This document shows positions 7,175-16,345 of a stretch of 39,274 bases of DNA, in pieces. Both the position numbers and the translations under genes were made by a program. Position 1 is the stretch's first letter, and the number at the start of each line of letters is the position of its first letter. The notes beneath the pieces were generated by a model that was not told the origin of the DNA, searched no databases, and was given only the letters and a program-made list of their open reading frames with translations. Origin of the DNA: Thermodesulfovibrionales bacterium (GTDB taxonomy: Bacteria > Nitrospirota > Thermodesulfovibrionia > Thermodesulfovibrionales > SM23-35); contig JAVHLL010000014.1 of the NCBI GenBank assembly GCA_031082155.1, positions 12,865-52,138 of the forward strand. Direction: 5' to 3'.

Positions 7175-9241
7175 ATGAACCTTTCAGCATTTATCCTTGC
7201 TGCCGGTAGGGGTGAACGGCTTCGCCCGATCACCGATTCCATACCCAAGCCGCTTCTTCCCGTTCTTGGAAAGCCGGTCCTTCAAACCGTCCTTGAAAAA
7301 ATCTCGGGGTTGCGTATGAGAAAAATCGGGATGAACCTCCACCATAAAAAAGAGTCCATTGAGCGCTGGATAGAACAATTTTCGTATAAACATTCTCTTG
7401 TACTTTTCCCCGAGGACCCTCTTCTTGGTACCGGAGGCGCCCTAAAGAACGCTGAAACGTTTCTCGATAGCAGCGCGTTTCTCGTGCATAATGCAGACAT
7501 TGTTTCGGACATAGATTTGGGGAAACTCATCGAATCGCATCTCACCTCAGGAAACCTTGCAACCCTTGCCATACATAATTATCCTGAATTCAATACGTTG
7601 GAAGTGGATGAAACAGGTTTTTTCAAGGGAATTTTTCATCACCCTAACCCTAACCCTCCCTCATCAAGGGGGAGGAAAGGTAAAGACAACATTGCCCCCT
7701 TTCATACGAGGGAAACTAGTCAAGATATAACCCCTTCCCCCAGTGGGAGGGGATTATGGGGAGGGGGGAAAATGCTTGCCTTCACTGGTATTGCTGTCTA
7801 TCAGCCTGAGTTCCTCCGCTTTTTGCCGGAAGGTTCTTCAAGCGTTGTCGATGCCTGGTTTAATGCCAGATCCGCCGGACATATCATAGGGACATTCGAT
7901 GTAAGCGGCTGTTCCTGGAACGATATCGGTACTCCGGTTTCCTATGCGAGGGCAGTCATCGATGCACTGAGAAGAGAAGGCGAAACCGTCTTTATTTACC
8001 CTTCTGCAGAAGGATGCGGCGGCATAGAAATGAATGGCTATCTCGTCATAGAAAAAGACAATACCCTCCCCAGGGGCATCTCACTGAGAAATTGCATAGT
8101 ACTGCCTGATGCCACTATCAGTTTTTCAGTCAAAGATACCCCCCCTTCTCCCCCGCTTGCCAAGAAGGGGATGAAGGGAGGGTCATTCGAAAACTGTATT
8201 CTCGGCCCCGGCTTCAGAATTAATCTGAATGAATCAGAAATGCTCGGAGCAGATTCAGGAGAAGATGAGAGAATCCTCATCGGCGTCGGCGGTTCGGACA
8301 GACAATATTTCCGGATGAAGAAAGACGGGCAGAATGTCATATTCATGCAATGCAAGGGCGATGATCCTGACTTTGAACGACACATTGAATACTCCCGTTT
8401 CTTGCAGAATTATTCTGTTCCCGTGCCGGACTTGAGAGAAACAGATTTGCAAAGCAAAACCGCTGTTTTTGAGGACCTCGGGGACACCTCTTTCTATAGC
8501 TGGCTAAAGTGCCTCCGTGCAGAGGAAGAGATTGAAACAATGTACAGGCAGGTCCTTGATATTCTGAACTCAATCCACGTCGGAGCGACAGGACACGTTG
8601 CTGAATGCCCGCTGCTTGAGAACAGGATATTCGATTATGCCTATCTCCGCTGGGAAACAGACTATTTCGCTCAAAGCTTCCTCCCGCGTGTCTGCAAGCT
8701 GCCTCCCGAAACCATTGCCGTGCTGAGCGATGAATTTCACCAGCTGGCAACGACTGTAGATTCTTTTCAAAAAACGATCATCCACCGCGATTTTCAGTCG
8801 CAGAATATTATGATCACCTCGGGGAATATTCCGAGGGTCCTCGACTATCAGGGCGCACGGATGGCGCCGCCTGCATACGATGTGGCGTCAATACTCTGGG
8901 ACCCGTATTATCGTATCGACGATGCGTTGAGAGAACGGCTGCTGGAATATTATGTCAGGAAGATGACTTCTGCCAATCCTCCTCAATCCCCCTTCGCCGA
9001 CAGGAAACCAAGGGGTATTCCCGAAGATGAATTCAGGGAATCCCTGCTCCCCTGCCGCCTCCAGAGGCATATGCAGGCCCTGGGTGCATATGCCTTTCTC
9101 TCTGCAAAAAGGGGCAAAGAATATTTCCTGAAACATATTCCTGAAGGGCTCCGTTTATTGAAGGAAGATGTTGCCAGGTCAGAAAAAATTTATCCTGAAC
9201 TCTATACAGTTGTCATGGGGTTGAAAGAAATAGTATTATAA
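7175..9241 (+). CDS. Fused sugar-1-phosphate nucleotidyltransferase / sugar kinase (MurU-AmgK-like)
   Basis: 688-residue two-domain enzyme. Residues 1-270 are a nucleotidyltransferase with [11 protein letters not shown]...PKPLLP at 8-29, 'GTGGALKNA' and 'WNDIGTP'. Residues 280-355 look like a short left-handed beta-helix. Residues 368-688 are an aminoglycoside phosphotransferase-type kinase with catalytic loop HRDFQSQN (537-544) and metal site DYQGA (557-561), as in AmgK. With NamZ upstream, the simplest reading is MurNAc -> MurNAc-1-P -> UDP-MurNAc. A mannose- or glucose-type specificity remains possible, since MurU itself lacks the beta-helix. I chose ATG 7175; the longer frame starts inside a palindromic repeat. 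Three Pro/Gly-rich in-frame insertions are present (about 155-199, 320-340 and 600-616). Confidence 0.8.
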   Translation: MNLSAFILAAGRGERLRPITDSIPKPLLPVLGKPVLQTVLEKISGLRMRKIGMNLHHKKESIERWIEQFSYKHSLVLFPEDPLLGTGGALKNAETFLDSSAFLVHNADIVSDIDLGKLIESHLTSGNLATLAIHNYPEFNTLEVDETGFFKGIFHHPNPNPPSSRGRKGKDNIAPFHTRETSQDITPSPSGRGLWGGGKMLAFTGIAVYQPEFLRFLPEGSSSVVDAWFNARSAGHIIGTFDVSGCSWNDIGTPVSYARAVIDALRREGETVFIYPSAEGCGGIEMNGYLVIEKDNTLPRGISLRNCIVLPDATISFSVKDTPPSPPLAKKGMKGGSFENCILGPGFRINLNESEMLGADSGEDERILIGVGGSDRQYFRMKKDGQNVIFMQCKGDDPDFERHIEYSRFLQNYSVPVPDLRETDLQSKTAVFEDLGDTSFYSWLKCLRAEEEIETMYRQVLDILNSIHVGATGHVAECPLLENRIFDYAYLRWETDYFAQSFLPRVCKLPPETIAVLSDEFHQLATTVDSFQKTIIHRDFQSQNIMITSGNIPRVLDYQGARMAPPAYDVASILWDPYYRIDDALRERLLEYYVRKMTSANPPQSPFADRKPRGIPEDEFRESLLPCRLQRHMQALGAYAFLSAKRGKEYFLKHIPEGLRLLKEDVARSEKIYPELYTVVMGLKEIVL
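7637..7771. repeat. GC-rich palindromic repeat inserted in frame (copy 1)
   Basis: About 135 bases (45 codons) interrupt the nucleotidyltransferase domain. They contain the hairpins CCCTCC-ctcatcaa-GGGGGAGG and CCCCTTCCCCC-agt-GGGAGGGG and begin with a duplicated CCCTAA. The translation is '[15 protein letters not shown]...[12 protein letters not shown]', low complexity and unlike the fold around it. Length is a multiple of three, so the frame is kept. Confidence 0.7.
8132..8194. repeat. GC-rich palindromic repeat inserted in frame (copy 2)
   Basis: About 63 bases translate to '[19 protein letters not shown]'. The DNA forms a hairpin between CCCTTCTCCCC (about 8143-8153) and GGGGATGAAGGG (about 8167-8178). 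It interrupts the beta-helix-like linker without breaking the frame. Confidence 0.6.
8972..9022. repeat. Possible degenerate in-frame repeat (copy 3)
   Basis: A Pro-rich '[19 protein letters not shown]' stretch near the end of the kinase domain is encoded by CCTCCTCAATCCCCCTTCGCC and following bases. The DNA resembles half of a CCTCC-type palindromic repeat but has poor self-complementarity, so it may be an old copy. Confidence 0.4.
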
Positions 9242-9323
9242 GAGTCTCTGAGGTTCACTCTTGCACAACAGGAACATGGATTCCTTGATTTTTAAGGATA
9301 TCCGGTTTTTATTCATTTCCCGT

Positions 9324-9400
<77 letters not shown>

Positions 9401-9444
9401 TTCATTCTTTCTTATCACTCAACCCGTTATTTCTGGCAGTTTCT

Positions 9445-11004
9445 TTAATACCCCAGGGCAGCATCGCAGAGGAAGTTGGCAAAAACAGGCCCTACAGTCT
9501 GATTGGCAAACGCATTGGGATGTGAATCGCTGTCAGAATGGCTCCCCTCGTATTCATAACGGAGCATGTTCGCAGTAGCGCTTCCGTCGTTATGGTTCGC
9601 CAGGTAATCAAAGAGATTGAAGCACCTGACATTCGGATGACCGCTCAGGTAGGCATCGCTGCAGAGCCAATCCGCAAAGGCCCTCGCATTCGATGCTTCT
9701 GTCGCATTTGTTGCCAGATGATGTAAGGGAGGAGTAGACATTACGATAAACAGACGGTCTGTGTGTGTGTCAAAAAAGTCCCGCATGCCAAGATACCACG
9801 TCTGATACTGTGCAAGTGTTGCAGCATCCGGTATTTGCGATGCAGGGAAGCACGACTTGAAGGCAATCACCTGGTGGTTGTTAAGAATCTGATTCCGTGC
9901 ATTCACATATTCTGTCTCAACACTCGTCCATAAATTATAGAGTCCGTCAGGGTTTGTATTATCACCCGGTATATCATAATTCGTCCCTGTGAACTCCCCC
10001 GAAGGATTCCGCAGTCCGTCCCAGCTGTATCCGTGGTCCCAGAACACAAACTCCGTACCATGCGAGGAATTATATGAGGCGATTACACTTCTCATATTTC
10101 CTTCAACGACCAGGCCGTCACCCGTCGAATGATGAAGGAAAAAGAGGTTTGTGAGCGTTGTGGGAGGAGGCCCTGTGCTGCTCCCGGTCGTAAAGCTCCA
10201 GCCATAATCAGACACCATTGCATTCCCCGCATTATCCCTCACCCCTGTGGTAAGAATGACCGTATAGGCTGTGTCATAAGCCAGGATCCCCGATGGGGTA
10301 AACATCGCGGTCGTGCCTGAATAGGCGACTGTGCCCGTGACACCGTTCACAGTGAAGGTTGAGGCGGTTACCGTTGAGGGATCCAGGGCCTCGGAAAACA
10401 TCGCGGTTATCACTGTATTCACAGAAACTTCAACAGCATTGCCCGCCGGACTTGTCAGTATCACCGAGGGTGGCGTTGTGTCGGTGCACTCACCATTGTC
10501 GAAAAAGTGCATTACCTGATTATTCGCCTCACTGATCTCTTCCACCGCATTGTCCGTATCAATTACGGCTATGACATATTGACAGAAAGCCGAACTGCCG
10601 GTCGGAAAACTGTAACTGAACGTCTTTGACTTGGTCTTCCCCGTTTTAACAGCGCCTGTAGACACCCTCTTCAGCTCCATATCCGTTCCGTCATACGCAG
10701 CGTCCTGGGAAAGATAATACCGTACTACCGATGTCAAGGCGTTCTCTGTCCCGCTATTATTGATCCTCAAAGTCCCTTTGACCTTGCATTTTATCCCGCT
10801 CTTCGTGTTCTTGCATGTCTGGGATATCGGATCCCATTGCCCTGTCAGATCAGGAAGTGGTATGCTCGCACCATCAACTATACCTGTCCCTCCCCTGATG
10901 GAATATTCCGTTGCAGAAACCTGCAATGAACTGCAAATGAGAAAAGAAATGAATACGAATAAAAAGATTCCGCTTCTTGTTTGAAAACACTTATCTGTCG
11001 TCAT
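9445..11004 (-). CDS. Secreted protein with CARDB-like, bacterial Ig-like and SGNH-like domains
   Basis: 519-residue exported protein. ATG 11004 has GGGAG seven bases upstream and starts a signal peptide ('[20 protein letters not shown]'); a GTG at 11031 is less likely. After about residue 60 an adhesion/CARDB-like beta domain ('[20 protein letters not shown]') is followed by a Big_5-type Ig domain beginning '[15 protein letters not shown]' and ending 'YGWSFTTG'. The C-terminal 230 residues begin 'LFFLHHSTG' and end near '[10 protein letters not shown]', a layout suggestive of an SGNH-hydrolase-like fold with a late Asp-x-His pair. The catalytic Ser is not certain, since the first block lacks GDS. 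Probably monocistronic; polysaccharide deacetylation is only a guess. Confidence 0.7.
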   Translation of the reverse strand: MTTDKCFQTRSGIFLFVFISFLICSSLQVSATEYSIRGGTGIVDGASIPLPDLTGQWDPISQTCKNTKSGIKCKVKGTLRINNSGTENALTSVVRYYLSQDAAYDGTDMELKRVSTGAVKTGKTKSKTFSYSFPTGSSAFCQYVIAVIDTDNAVEEISEANNQVMHFFDNGECTDTTPPSVILTSPAGNAVEVSVNTVITAMFSEALDPSTVTASTFTVNGVTGTVAYSGTTAMFTPSGILAYDTAYTVILTTGVRDNAGNAMVSDYGWSFTTGSSTGPPPTTLTNLFFLHHSTGDGLVVEGNMRSVIASYNSSHGTEFVFWDHGYSWDGLRNPSGEFTGTNYDIPGDNTNPDGLYNLWTSVETEYVNARNQILNNHQVIAFKSCFPASQIPDAATLAQYQTWYLGMRDFFDTHTDRLFIVMSTPPLHHLATNATEASNARAFADWLCSDAYLSGHPNVRCFNLFDYLANHNDGSATANMLRYEYEGSHSDSDSHPNAFANQTVGPVFANFLCDAALGY

Positions 11005-11273
11005 GGTTTTTCTCCCTGAAAATTTGTTCACAGCGACAACACCACACTAGCGCACTGCTTTACAGTACTCTCTCTTCATTTATAGTGTAAGGGCAGACAA
11101 ATGTCAACATGCCCGGCTATATGTGTCAAGGCAAAATAGAAATGTCCGGCAATATTTCGTTCTTTACCCATATCCCAAAGTTATCCGGGGGAAAACCTTA
11201 CTGACAGTAGCTTAAAAAACAGAACAGATGTGCAGGGCAAAAGGCAGCATCAAGGGAATTGAACAACGTTTAA

Positions 11274-12287
11274 TTATCCGCCGATTTTCGACATGGGTCT
11301 TCCGGAACCTTTCCTGAACTTGACAAGGTTCTCCAGGCCGGACTGGCGCATGCTGATATTGTGGCCTTCGGGTTTTACCTTGACCGAAAGGATGATGAGG
11401 CGGTGTATTTCGTCGTCGGACATGTTCTGCCTCAGTGCGGGTTTCAGGTCAATTTCCGTTTCGGAAAAAAGGCAGGGCCTCAGTTTTCCATCTGCGGTCA
11501 TACGGAGCCGGTTGCACTCTCTGCAGAAATGGTTACTGAGGGGACTGATAAAGCCTATTACTCCCTGAGCGCCTTCGAGCCTGAAATAATGTGCAGGGCC
11601 TGATTTCTTCACCAGCGCCGGGACGAGCGTCCCGATGTTCTCGACACGGGAGCGTATCTCGTCAACAGAAACAAAACGCTCGGTGCTCCAGAGGTCCTGC
11701 GAATCGAATGGCATAAATTCAATGAACCGTATCTGATAAGAAGTGTTGAGGGTCAGTTTTGCGAATGCTTCTATCTCGCTGTCATTAATGCCGCGGATGG
11801 GAACCATATTGATCTTTACCGGAACAAGTCCGGCCTTTTCAGCAGCCTGTATTCCCCGCAAAACTGCGTCGAGGTGCCCTCCCCTCGTAATCTCCCCGTA
11901 TTTTTCCGCAGAGAGGGAATCGAGGCTCACATTCACCCGGCTGAGCCCGGCGCCGGCAAGTTCCTCTGCGTGCTTTTCGAGGAGGATGCCGTTCGTAGTA
12001 AGACTGATATCACGAATTCCGGGTATCTGTTTTATGAGGCGAACGAGGTGTGCGATATCCTTTCTGACAAGCGGTTCGCCGCCTGTGATGCGAACCCTTC
12101 TTACCCCTATTTTCACGGCAACTTTCACAATTCTCGCGATCTCTTCATACCGGAGGATCTCCTTATGTTCTATCGGAACAACCCCGCCTGAAGGCATGCA
12201 GTAGATACAGCGGAGATTGCACTTGTCGGTGACTGAAATGCGGAGATAATCTATGGTGCGGTGGAAACCGTCTCTGAGGCTGCTCAT
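11274..12287 (-). CDS. moaA: GTP 3',8-cyclase, molybdenum cofactor biosynthesis
   Basis: Radical SAM enzyme of 337 residues for the first step of molybdopterin synthesis, converting GTP to 3',8-cyclo-7,8-dihydro-GTP. The SAM cluster motif is C23-x3-C27-x2-C30 ('CNLRCIYC'); 'TGGEPLVRKD' follows. The second cluster's Cys are in 'FCRECNRLRMTADGKLRPCLF'. The C-terminus ends in the invariant Gly-Gly needed for activity. The start overlaps the cpoB stop by four bases (ATGA), so it is translationally coupled to the Tol-Pal operon. No other moa genes are in the window. Confidence 0.96.
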   Translation of the reverse strand: MSSLRDGFHRTIDYLRISVTDKCNLRCIYCMPSGGVVPIEHKEILRYEEIARIVKVAVKIGVRRVRITGGEPLVRKDIAHLVRLIKQIPGIRDISLTTNGILLEKHAEELAGAGLSRVNVSLDSLSAEKYGEITRGGHLDAVLRGIQAAEKAGLVPVKINMVPIRGINDSEIEAFAKLTLNTSYQIRFIEFMPFDSQDLWSTERFVSVDEIRSRVENIGTLVPALVKKSGPAHYFRLEGAQGVIGFISPLSNHFCRECNRLRMTADGKLRPCLFSETEIDLKPALRQNMSDDEIHRLIILSVKVKPEGHNISMRQSGLENLVKFRKGSGRPMSKIGG

Positions 12288-13240
12288 TTTTTCTTTTTCA
12301 GGTTCTGTCGCGCACTGATTTCGTCTGTTTTCTTCTTTGCGATTTTGGCTTCGCTCGTATCCGGGAAGCGTTCCACCACCTGGTCGAGAATTACCTTTGC
12401 GGTCTTGGGATCACCGATTTCCACAAAAGAAAGTCCCTGCTTCAACAGGGATGAGGGAACCTTTGGGCTCTTGGGGAATTTCTTCAGAAGCGTTTCAAAG
12501 GAGAGGATCGCGCTTTCAAAGTCTTTCTCCCGGTAATATGTCTCCCCGATCCAGAACTGTGCGTTATCAGAAAGTTCGTTCTGCGGATATGTTTTGAGGA
12601 AGAGTTCGAATTTCTCCCGTGCTTGACTGTATTTCCCGTTTATGAATAACGCATATGCAGCATCATAGTGTGCCTTTTTGTCGGCATACTGAGTTTTGGC
12701 GTTCTTATCCGTACCAGGCGCTGCCTGACCCGGGATCGCTTCAGCGTCCTCCGCATTTTCTCCCGACCGTTCTTTCAGGGCCGCTTTATTCTCCTTCACC
12801 TGCGATTCAACAGTATCCATCCTGGTCTTCAGTTCCTTGATCTGGCCTTCAAGCGCGGTGAGCTGGGCTTTTAGCAGCTCCATTTCGGTTGAAGATTCCT
12901 TCAGTTTATTTTCGACAAAATATTTATTCTCGTCGAATCTGCCGCTCAGCACCTGGATGTCTCGCGATGCGTTGGACAGCATAGTCTGAATCTCTGACTG
13001 GCTCTGACGCATGACATTGAACGATTCCTCTTTCGCCACCCCCGCAGTCTTCTCTTTCATCCCGTTCAGTTCATTCTGCATGGCTGAGGAATCTCGCTGA
13101 AGTCTCCCGATATCCTGACGGAACACTTCCATCTCATCAGTCGTGACACACGCGGAAAGCATCGTGACCGCTGCAGCAAGGAGAAAAACATGAAAGACCA
13201 TGTTGAGATGCACAGGGGAAGCGATCCGTTTTAAAAACAC
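12284..13240 (-). CDS. cpoB: Tol-Pal system TPR lipoprotein CpoB/YbgF
   Basis: Periplasmic protein coordinating cell-wall synthesis with outer-membrane constriction. GTG 13240 overlaps the pal stop by one base (TAGTG) and has GGAGG about ten bases upstream; the longer frame would run through pal. The 318-residue product has a lipobox 'MLSAC', a long N-terminal coiled coil ('MQNELNGMKEKTAGVAKEE...LKTRMDTVESQVKENK') and C-terminal TPRs ('YDAAYALFINGKYSQAREKF', 'AQFWIGETYYREKDFESAIL', 'SLLKQGLSFVEIGDPKTAK'). A lipidated form differs from the soluble E. coli protein. Confidence 0.92.
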   Translation of the reverse strand: MFLKRIASPVHLNMVFHVFLLAAAVTMLSACVTTDEMEVFRQDIGRLQRDSSAMQNELNGMKEKTAGVAKEESFNVMRQSQSEIQTMLSNASRDIQVLSGRFDENKYFVENKLKESSTEMELLKAQLTALEGQIKELKTRMDTVESQVKENKAALKERSGENAEDAEAIPGQAAPGTDKNAKTQYADKKAHYDAAYALFINGKYSQAREKFELFLKTYPQNELSDNAQFWIGETYYREKDFESAILSFETLLKKFPKSPKVPSSLLKQGLSFVEIGDPKTAKVILDQVVERFPDTSEAKIAKKKTDEISARQNLKKKK

Positions 13241-13842
13241 TATCTGCCCGCCTCCCTCAGCACGACAAAATGCGCCCGTCTGTTCTTTGCGAAGCATGAG
13301 TCTGTCAGATCTGCACAAAGAGGTTTTTCTTCTCCGTAGCTTATCATCTGGATCCTGTCCGAAGCGATGCCGAGGGCAACAAGAGAGTCACGGACGGCCT
13401 TTGCCCTTCTGTCGCCGAGCGCAAGGTTATACTCGTTTGTGCCCCGTTCATCACAATGGCCTTCAACCAAAATTTTTGTTTTTCCATTTTTCAGAAGCCA
13501 GGCAGCGATTCTCTGCAGCACCGGCGTTGCCTCATCCCGAATATCGTATGCATCATATTCAAAATAAATATCTTCAAATAACCCGCTCTCTTCTTTAAAC
13601 CTCGACGGTTCCTGTCTGGTTTCCACCTTTGCAAGCGTCTGTTCCGTTATCTCTTCCCCGGATTTCATCCCTGTCCTGTCCTTGTCCCATCCGGATGATT
13701 CTTTCTGGGGAACTGTTGCCTGCTCCGTCTGGGAAGATTTTTCCTGCTGGGGTGGCTGTTCCGGTTTTACAATCCTCTTCTGCTGGCAGCCGATTGCTGC
13801 AATTGCGAAGATGAGAAGAACCAATACTGCAATTTTTTTCAT
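13240..13842 (-). CDS. pal: Peptidoglycan-associated lipoprotein Pal
   Basis: Outer-membrane lipoprotein of 200 residues tethering the envelope to peptidoglycan. The signal peptide ends in the lipobox 'AAIGC' with Cys19 as the lipidated residue. A Gln/Glu-rich linker follows, then an OmpA-C domain with 'IYFEYDAYDIRDEA', 'ILVEGHCDERGTNEYNLALG' and 'RIQMISYGEEKP', matching the diaminopimelate-binding signature. It follows tolB with a 99-base gap containing its own AAGGAGG-type site. Confidence 0.97.
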   Translation of the reverse strand: MKKIAVLVLLIFAIAAIGCQQKRIVKPEQPPQQEKSSQTEQATVPQKESSGWDKDRTGMKSGEEITEQTLAKVETRQEPSRFKEESGLFEDIYFEYDAYDIRDEATPVLQRIAAWLLKNGKTKILVEGHCDERGTNEYNLALGDRRAKAVRDSLVALGIASDRIQMISYGEEKPLCADLTDSCFAKNRRAHFVVLREAGR

Positions 13843-13941
13843 GTATTCCTCCTTGAAAGGGATTTCTCTGTTGTTTTGCTATTCAAGCCCTGCGTCATTC
13901 TAAGGACCTTCACCCTGCCTTCTCTTCTGCAATAGCCGGGG

Positions 13942-15252
13942 TTAATTTGGCGACCACCTCGGTCCGGACGCCTTCATTCCCTTTGGGATGATTCTCTGCT
14001 GGGCTTCTCCGTTCGCTCGCATTCTATAGATCCCCTTGATACCGTCCCTGTCAGACATGAAAGTGATATACCTTCCGTCCGGAGAAAAAGAGGGCTCTTC
14101 GTTATTGCCCTGCGCCGTGAGCTGTGCGAGTCCTGTGCCGTCCGAATTGATGATGAAGATCTGGTTGCCGCCCGTCCTGCCTGAAAAAGCGATCTTGTCG
14201 CCCTTTGGCGACCAGGACGGCGAGGTATTGTAGGAACCTTCATAGGTTAGTCTCCGTACATCGGATCCGTCTTTTCGCATGAGATAAATCTGGGGACTTC
14301 CGCCCTTGTCCGAAACAAACGCAATATACTTTCCGTCAGGAGAGACCGAAGGGGATACCTCAATCCCATATGATGAGGTGAGTTTTGCGGGTTTGCCTGC
14401 ATCGAGGTTCATCCTGTAGATATCAGGAGTGCCCTCCTTTGAAGAAGAGAAAACAACCTCGCTGCCGTCAGGGAAAAAGTCTCCGGCGATATTCGTTCCG
14501 GTCGCTGCATACACCTGCTTTTCTCTCATGCTCGTAAAGTCTAACAAATAAATACCCCATTGTCTATTCCTCTCGGCAGAATACACAAGACGTTTCGCGT
14601 CTCTCGACCAACGGGGAGCAAGAAGGATATTCCCTTCCAATCCCGTGTTCATAATCCTGTTGCCGTCCCAGTCCATGGAACAGAGTGATTTCACCTCTTT
14701 TTCACTCCTGATAAACGCGATTCTTGACCTGAAGATGCCTTTCTCTCCGGTAAGTGCGAAGTAAATATCATTTGCGATCGAGTGGGAAAGCGGCCGGAGG
14801 AGTTCTTTCCTCGCGCGGTACTCTTTTCTCAGTATCTCCTTTGCTTCGTACACGTCATAGAGCATAATGGTTATCTGCAACTCTGTCGTTCCCCTGACAG
14901 ATCCCTTTACCACGGCTTCAACGCCAAGTGGGGTCCAGTTTTTCTGGCTGAAGGCTTGTTCAGGATTTTCGAGATATGCGTTCTTGTCTACGGGGGTGAA
15001 GAGACCGGTAAACTCAAGGTCATCCCGGACAATCTCAGGGACCTCGTGTCCTGAAGGGCCGGAAAATTCCTGTATGGCAATCGCCATCTTCTTCATTCCC
15101 GGTGACGTGATGTCGATATACACCTTCGCTTCGCAAGTGAAGAGTGAAGAGTAAAAAGTAAAAAGTGAAAAGAAGAAAAATAACAAATAAACTTTCAACC
15201 TTTCGCTCTCAACTTTTAATTTTTCACTTTTTTCTTTTAACTTTATTCTCAC
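13942..15252 (-). CDS. tolB: Tol-Pal system beta-propeller protein TolB
   Basis: Periplasmic partner of Pal, 436 residues. An N-terminal domain ('YIDITSPGMKKMAIAIQEF', 'FTGLFTPVDKNAYLE') precedes a six-bladed WD40-like propeller with repeated 'SPDGKYIAFVSDKGG', 'SPKGDKIAFSGRTGG' and 'SPDGRYITFMSDRDG'. Start is GTG 15252, overlapping the tolA stop by four bases. The leader is odd: residues 1-39 are encoded by a low-complexity purine/pyrimidine run and translate as 'KLKVESERLKV' followed by a Phe/Leu-rich core ending 'SSLFTC'. It still has the charged-hydrophobic layout of a signal peptide. Confidence 0.95.
   Translation of the reverse strand: MRIKLKEKSEKLKVESERLKVYLLFFFFSLFTFYSSLFTCEAKVYIDITSPGMKKMAIAIQEFSGPSGHEVPEIVRDDLEFTGLFTPVDKNAYLENPEQAFSQKNWTPLGVEAVVKGSVRGTTELQITIMLYDVYEAKEILRKEYRARKELLRPLSHSIANDIYFALTGEKGIFRSRIAFIRSEKEVKSLCSMDWDGNRIMNTGLEGNILLAPRWSRDAKRLVYSAERNRQWGIYLLDFTSMREKQVYAATGTNIAGDFFPDGSEVVFSSSKEGTPDIYRMNLDAGKPAKLTSSYGIEVSPSVSPDGKYIAFVSDKGGSPQIYLMRKDGSDVRRLTYEGSYNTSPSWSPKGDKIAFSGRTGGNQIFIINSDGTGLAQLTAQGNNEEPSFSPDGRYITFMSDRDGIKGIYRMRANGEAQQRIIPKGMKASGPRWSPN
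15128..15246. repeat. Low-complexity AAGTGAAAAGTT-type repeat encoding the TolB leader
   Basis: On the plus strand the first half is a purine run built from variations of AAGTGAAGAGTAAAAAGT. The second half is pyrimidine-rich (AACTTTCAACCTTTCGCTCTCAACTTTTAATTTTTCAC). The two halves are imperfectly complementary and could fold back. The element supplies the coding sequence of the TolB signal peptide. Confidence 0.55.
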
Positions 15253-15947
15253 GGATAAAACCTCACCCCGAGTTCTATCTCATCAGGCGGCGGGGTAAGG
15301 GGGCTTGCTTTTGCGAGCGCCTTAATGGCAGATTTGTCAAAAAGTGAATTGCCGGAACTTTTCTCAACCCTCTGCACAATCGCTGTCCCGTCTTTTAATA
15401 TCTTCACCGCAATCACCGCTTCTATGTCCTTCCTGCCGATATCAGGGTAAACCCACTCCTGCCATATCTCTTTCGTGATCTTCGAATAATACTCATCAAA
15501 GGGCGTCCCCCCATCCTGTCCCATCGCTTGTGCATTTGCTTTGGTCTTCTTCACGCTACCCGCCTTCAGAGAGATAATCTTGTGGAGGGTCACAATCTTT
15601 TCCAGCTTCTCTATCTTTTTCTTCGCTGCATTCTTCGCGGCAAGGACTGCCATCTTCTCTTCGAGCAGTTTCTTCTGGACCATCTTTTCCTTTGCGTCTT
15701 TCTCCTTCACATTTTTCTCTGGGGCTTCTGCGGGTGGGGCAGCAGTCTGTATCTCCCGGGGGCTCTCCTCCTTCTGCACGTCTCTGTCAAAATCGTTCAC
15801 CGCACCGGGGTTGACAAGCTGTACAATGTATGGCGAAGGCATTACGATCTGGCTGGACTGACGCATGACAAGGACAACTATGAGGAACGCAACAAGATGG
15901 ACGGCAAAAGAAAGAGCAGCCGTTCTCTGGATGCTCGGTTCCCTCAT
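15249..15947 (-). CDS. tolA: TolA-like envelope-spanning protein (TonB-type C-terminus)
   Basis: 232-residue inner-membrane protein linking TolQR to Pal/TolB. One N-terminal membrane helix ('ALSFAVHLVAFLIVVLVM'), then a charged Lys/Glu/Ala helical region (about 65-125: 'EKNVKEKDAKEKMVQKKLLEEK'), and a C-terminal TonB/TolA domain ('YYSKITKEIWQEWVYPDIGRK...IVQRVEKSSGNSLFDKSAIKAL'). The helical domain is much shorter than in E. coli TolA. The start overlaps tolR by four bases. Position makes TolA the better name than TonB. Confidence 0.88.
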   Translation of the reverse strand: MREPSIQRTAALSFAVHLVAFLIVVLVMRQSSQIVMPSPYIVQLVNPGAVNDFDRDVQKEESPREIQTAAPPAEAPEKNVKEKDAKEKMVQKKLLEEKMAVLAAKNAAKKKIEKLEKIVTLHKIISLKAGSVKKTKANAQAMGQDGGTPFDEYYSKITKEIWQEWVYPDIGRKDIEAVIAVKILKDGTAIVQRVEKSSGNSLFDKSAIKALAKASPLTPPPDEIELGVRFYP

Positions 15948-16345
15948 TTCAGGCTGATCTTCGGCTCAGTAATCATGCCGAGTTTCTCTATGCCTGCCTC
16001 CTTGATTTCCCCCATGACTTCGACCACAAAGCCGTAAGGCACATCTTTGTCTGCCTTTAAAAAAACATTCGGGTTCAACTTGCTGATCGCCTGAAGCTTC
16101 CTGCCCATTTCATCGGTCGAAACAGGGTTGTCGTTCATATAGATAACGCCGCCTTTTTTCACGATGAGGGTAATCCGTTCTTCAGGGGGGAGGTCTTTCC
16201 CTTTTGCCTGGGGAAGATTCACGTCTATCCCCTGCTGCAGGAGGGGTGCGGTTACCATAAAGATGATAAGGAGGACCAGCATCACATCAACAAAGGGAGT
16301 AACATTGATCTCTGACATCACAGTTCGTTCTCTGGTGAACTTCAT
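15944..16345 (-). CDS. tolR: TolR (ExbD-family) proton-channel subunit
   Basis: 133 residues with one membrane helix carrying the functional Asp: 'INVTPFVDVMLVLLIIFMVTAPLL'. The periplasmic part holds the ExbD pattern 'LPPEERITLIVKKGGVIYMND' and 'VFLKADKDVPYGFVVEVM'. It overlaps tolQ by four bases (ATGA) and tolA likewise. With TolQ it converts the proton motive force into TolA movement. Confidence 0.95.
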   Translation of the reverse strand: MKFTRERTVMSEINVTPFVDVMLVLLIIFMVTAPLLQQGIDVNLPQAKGKDLPPEERITLIVKKGGVIYMNDNPVSTDEMGRKLQAISKLNPNVFLKADKDVPYGFVVEVMGEIKEAGIEKLGMITEPKISLK

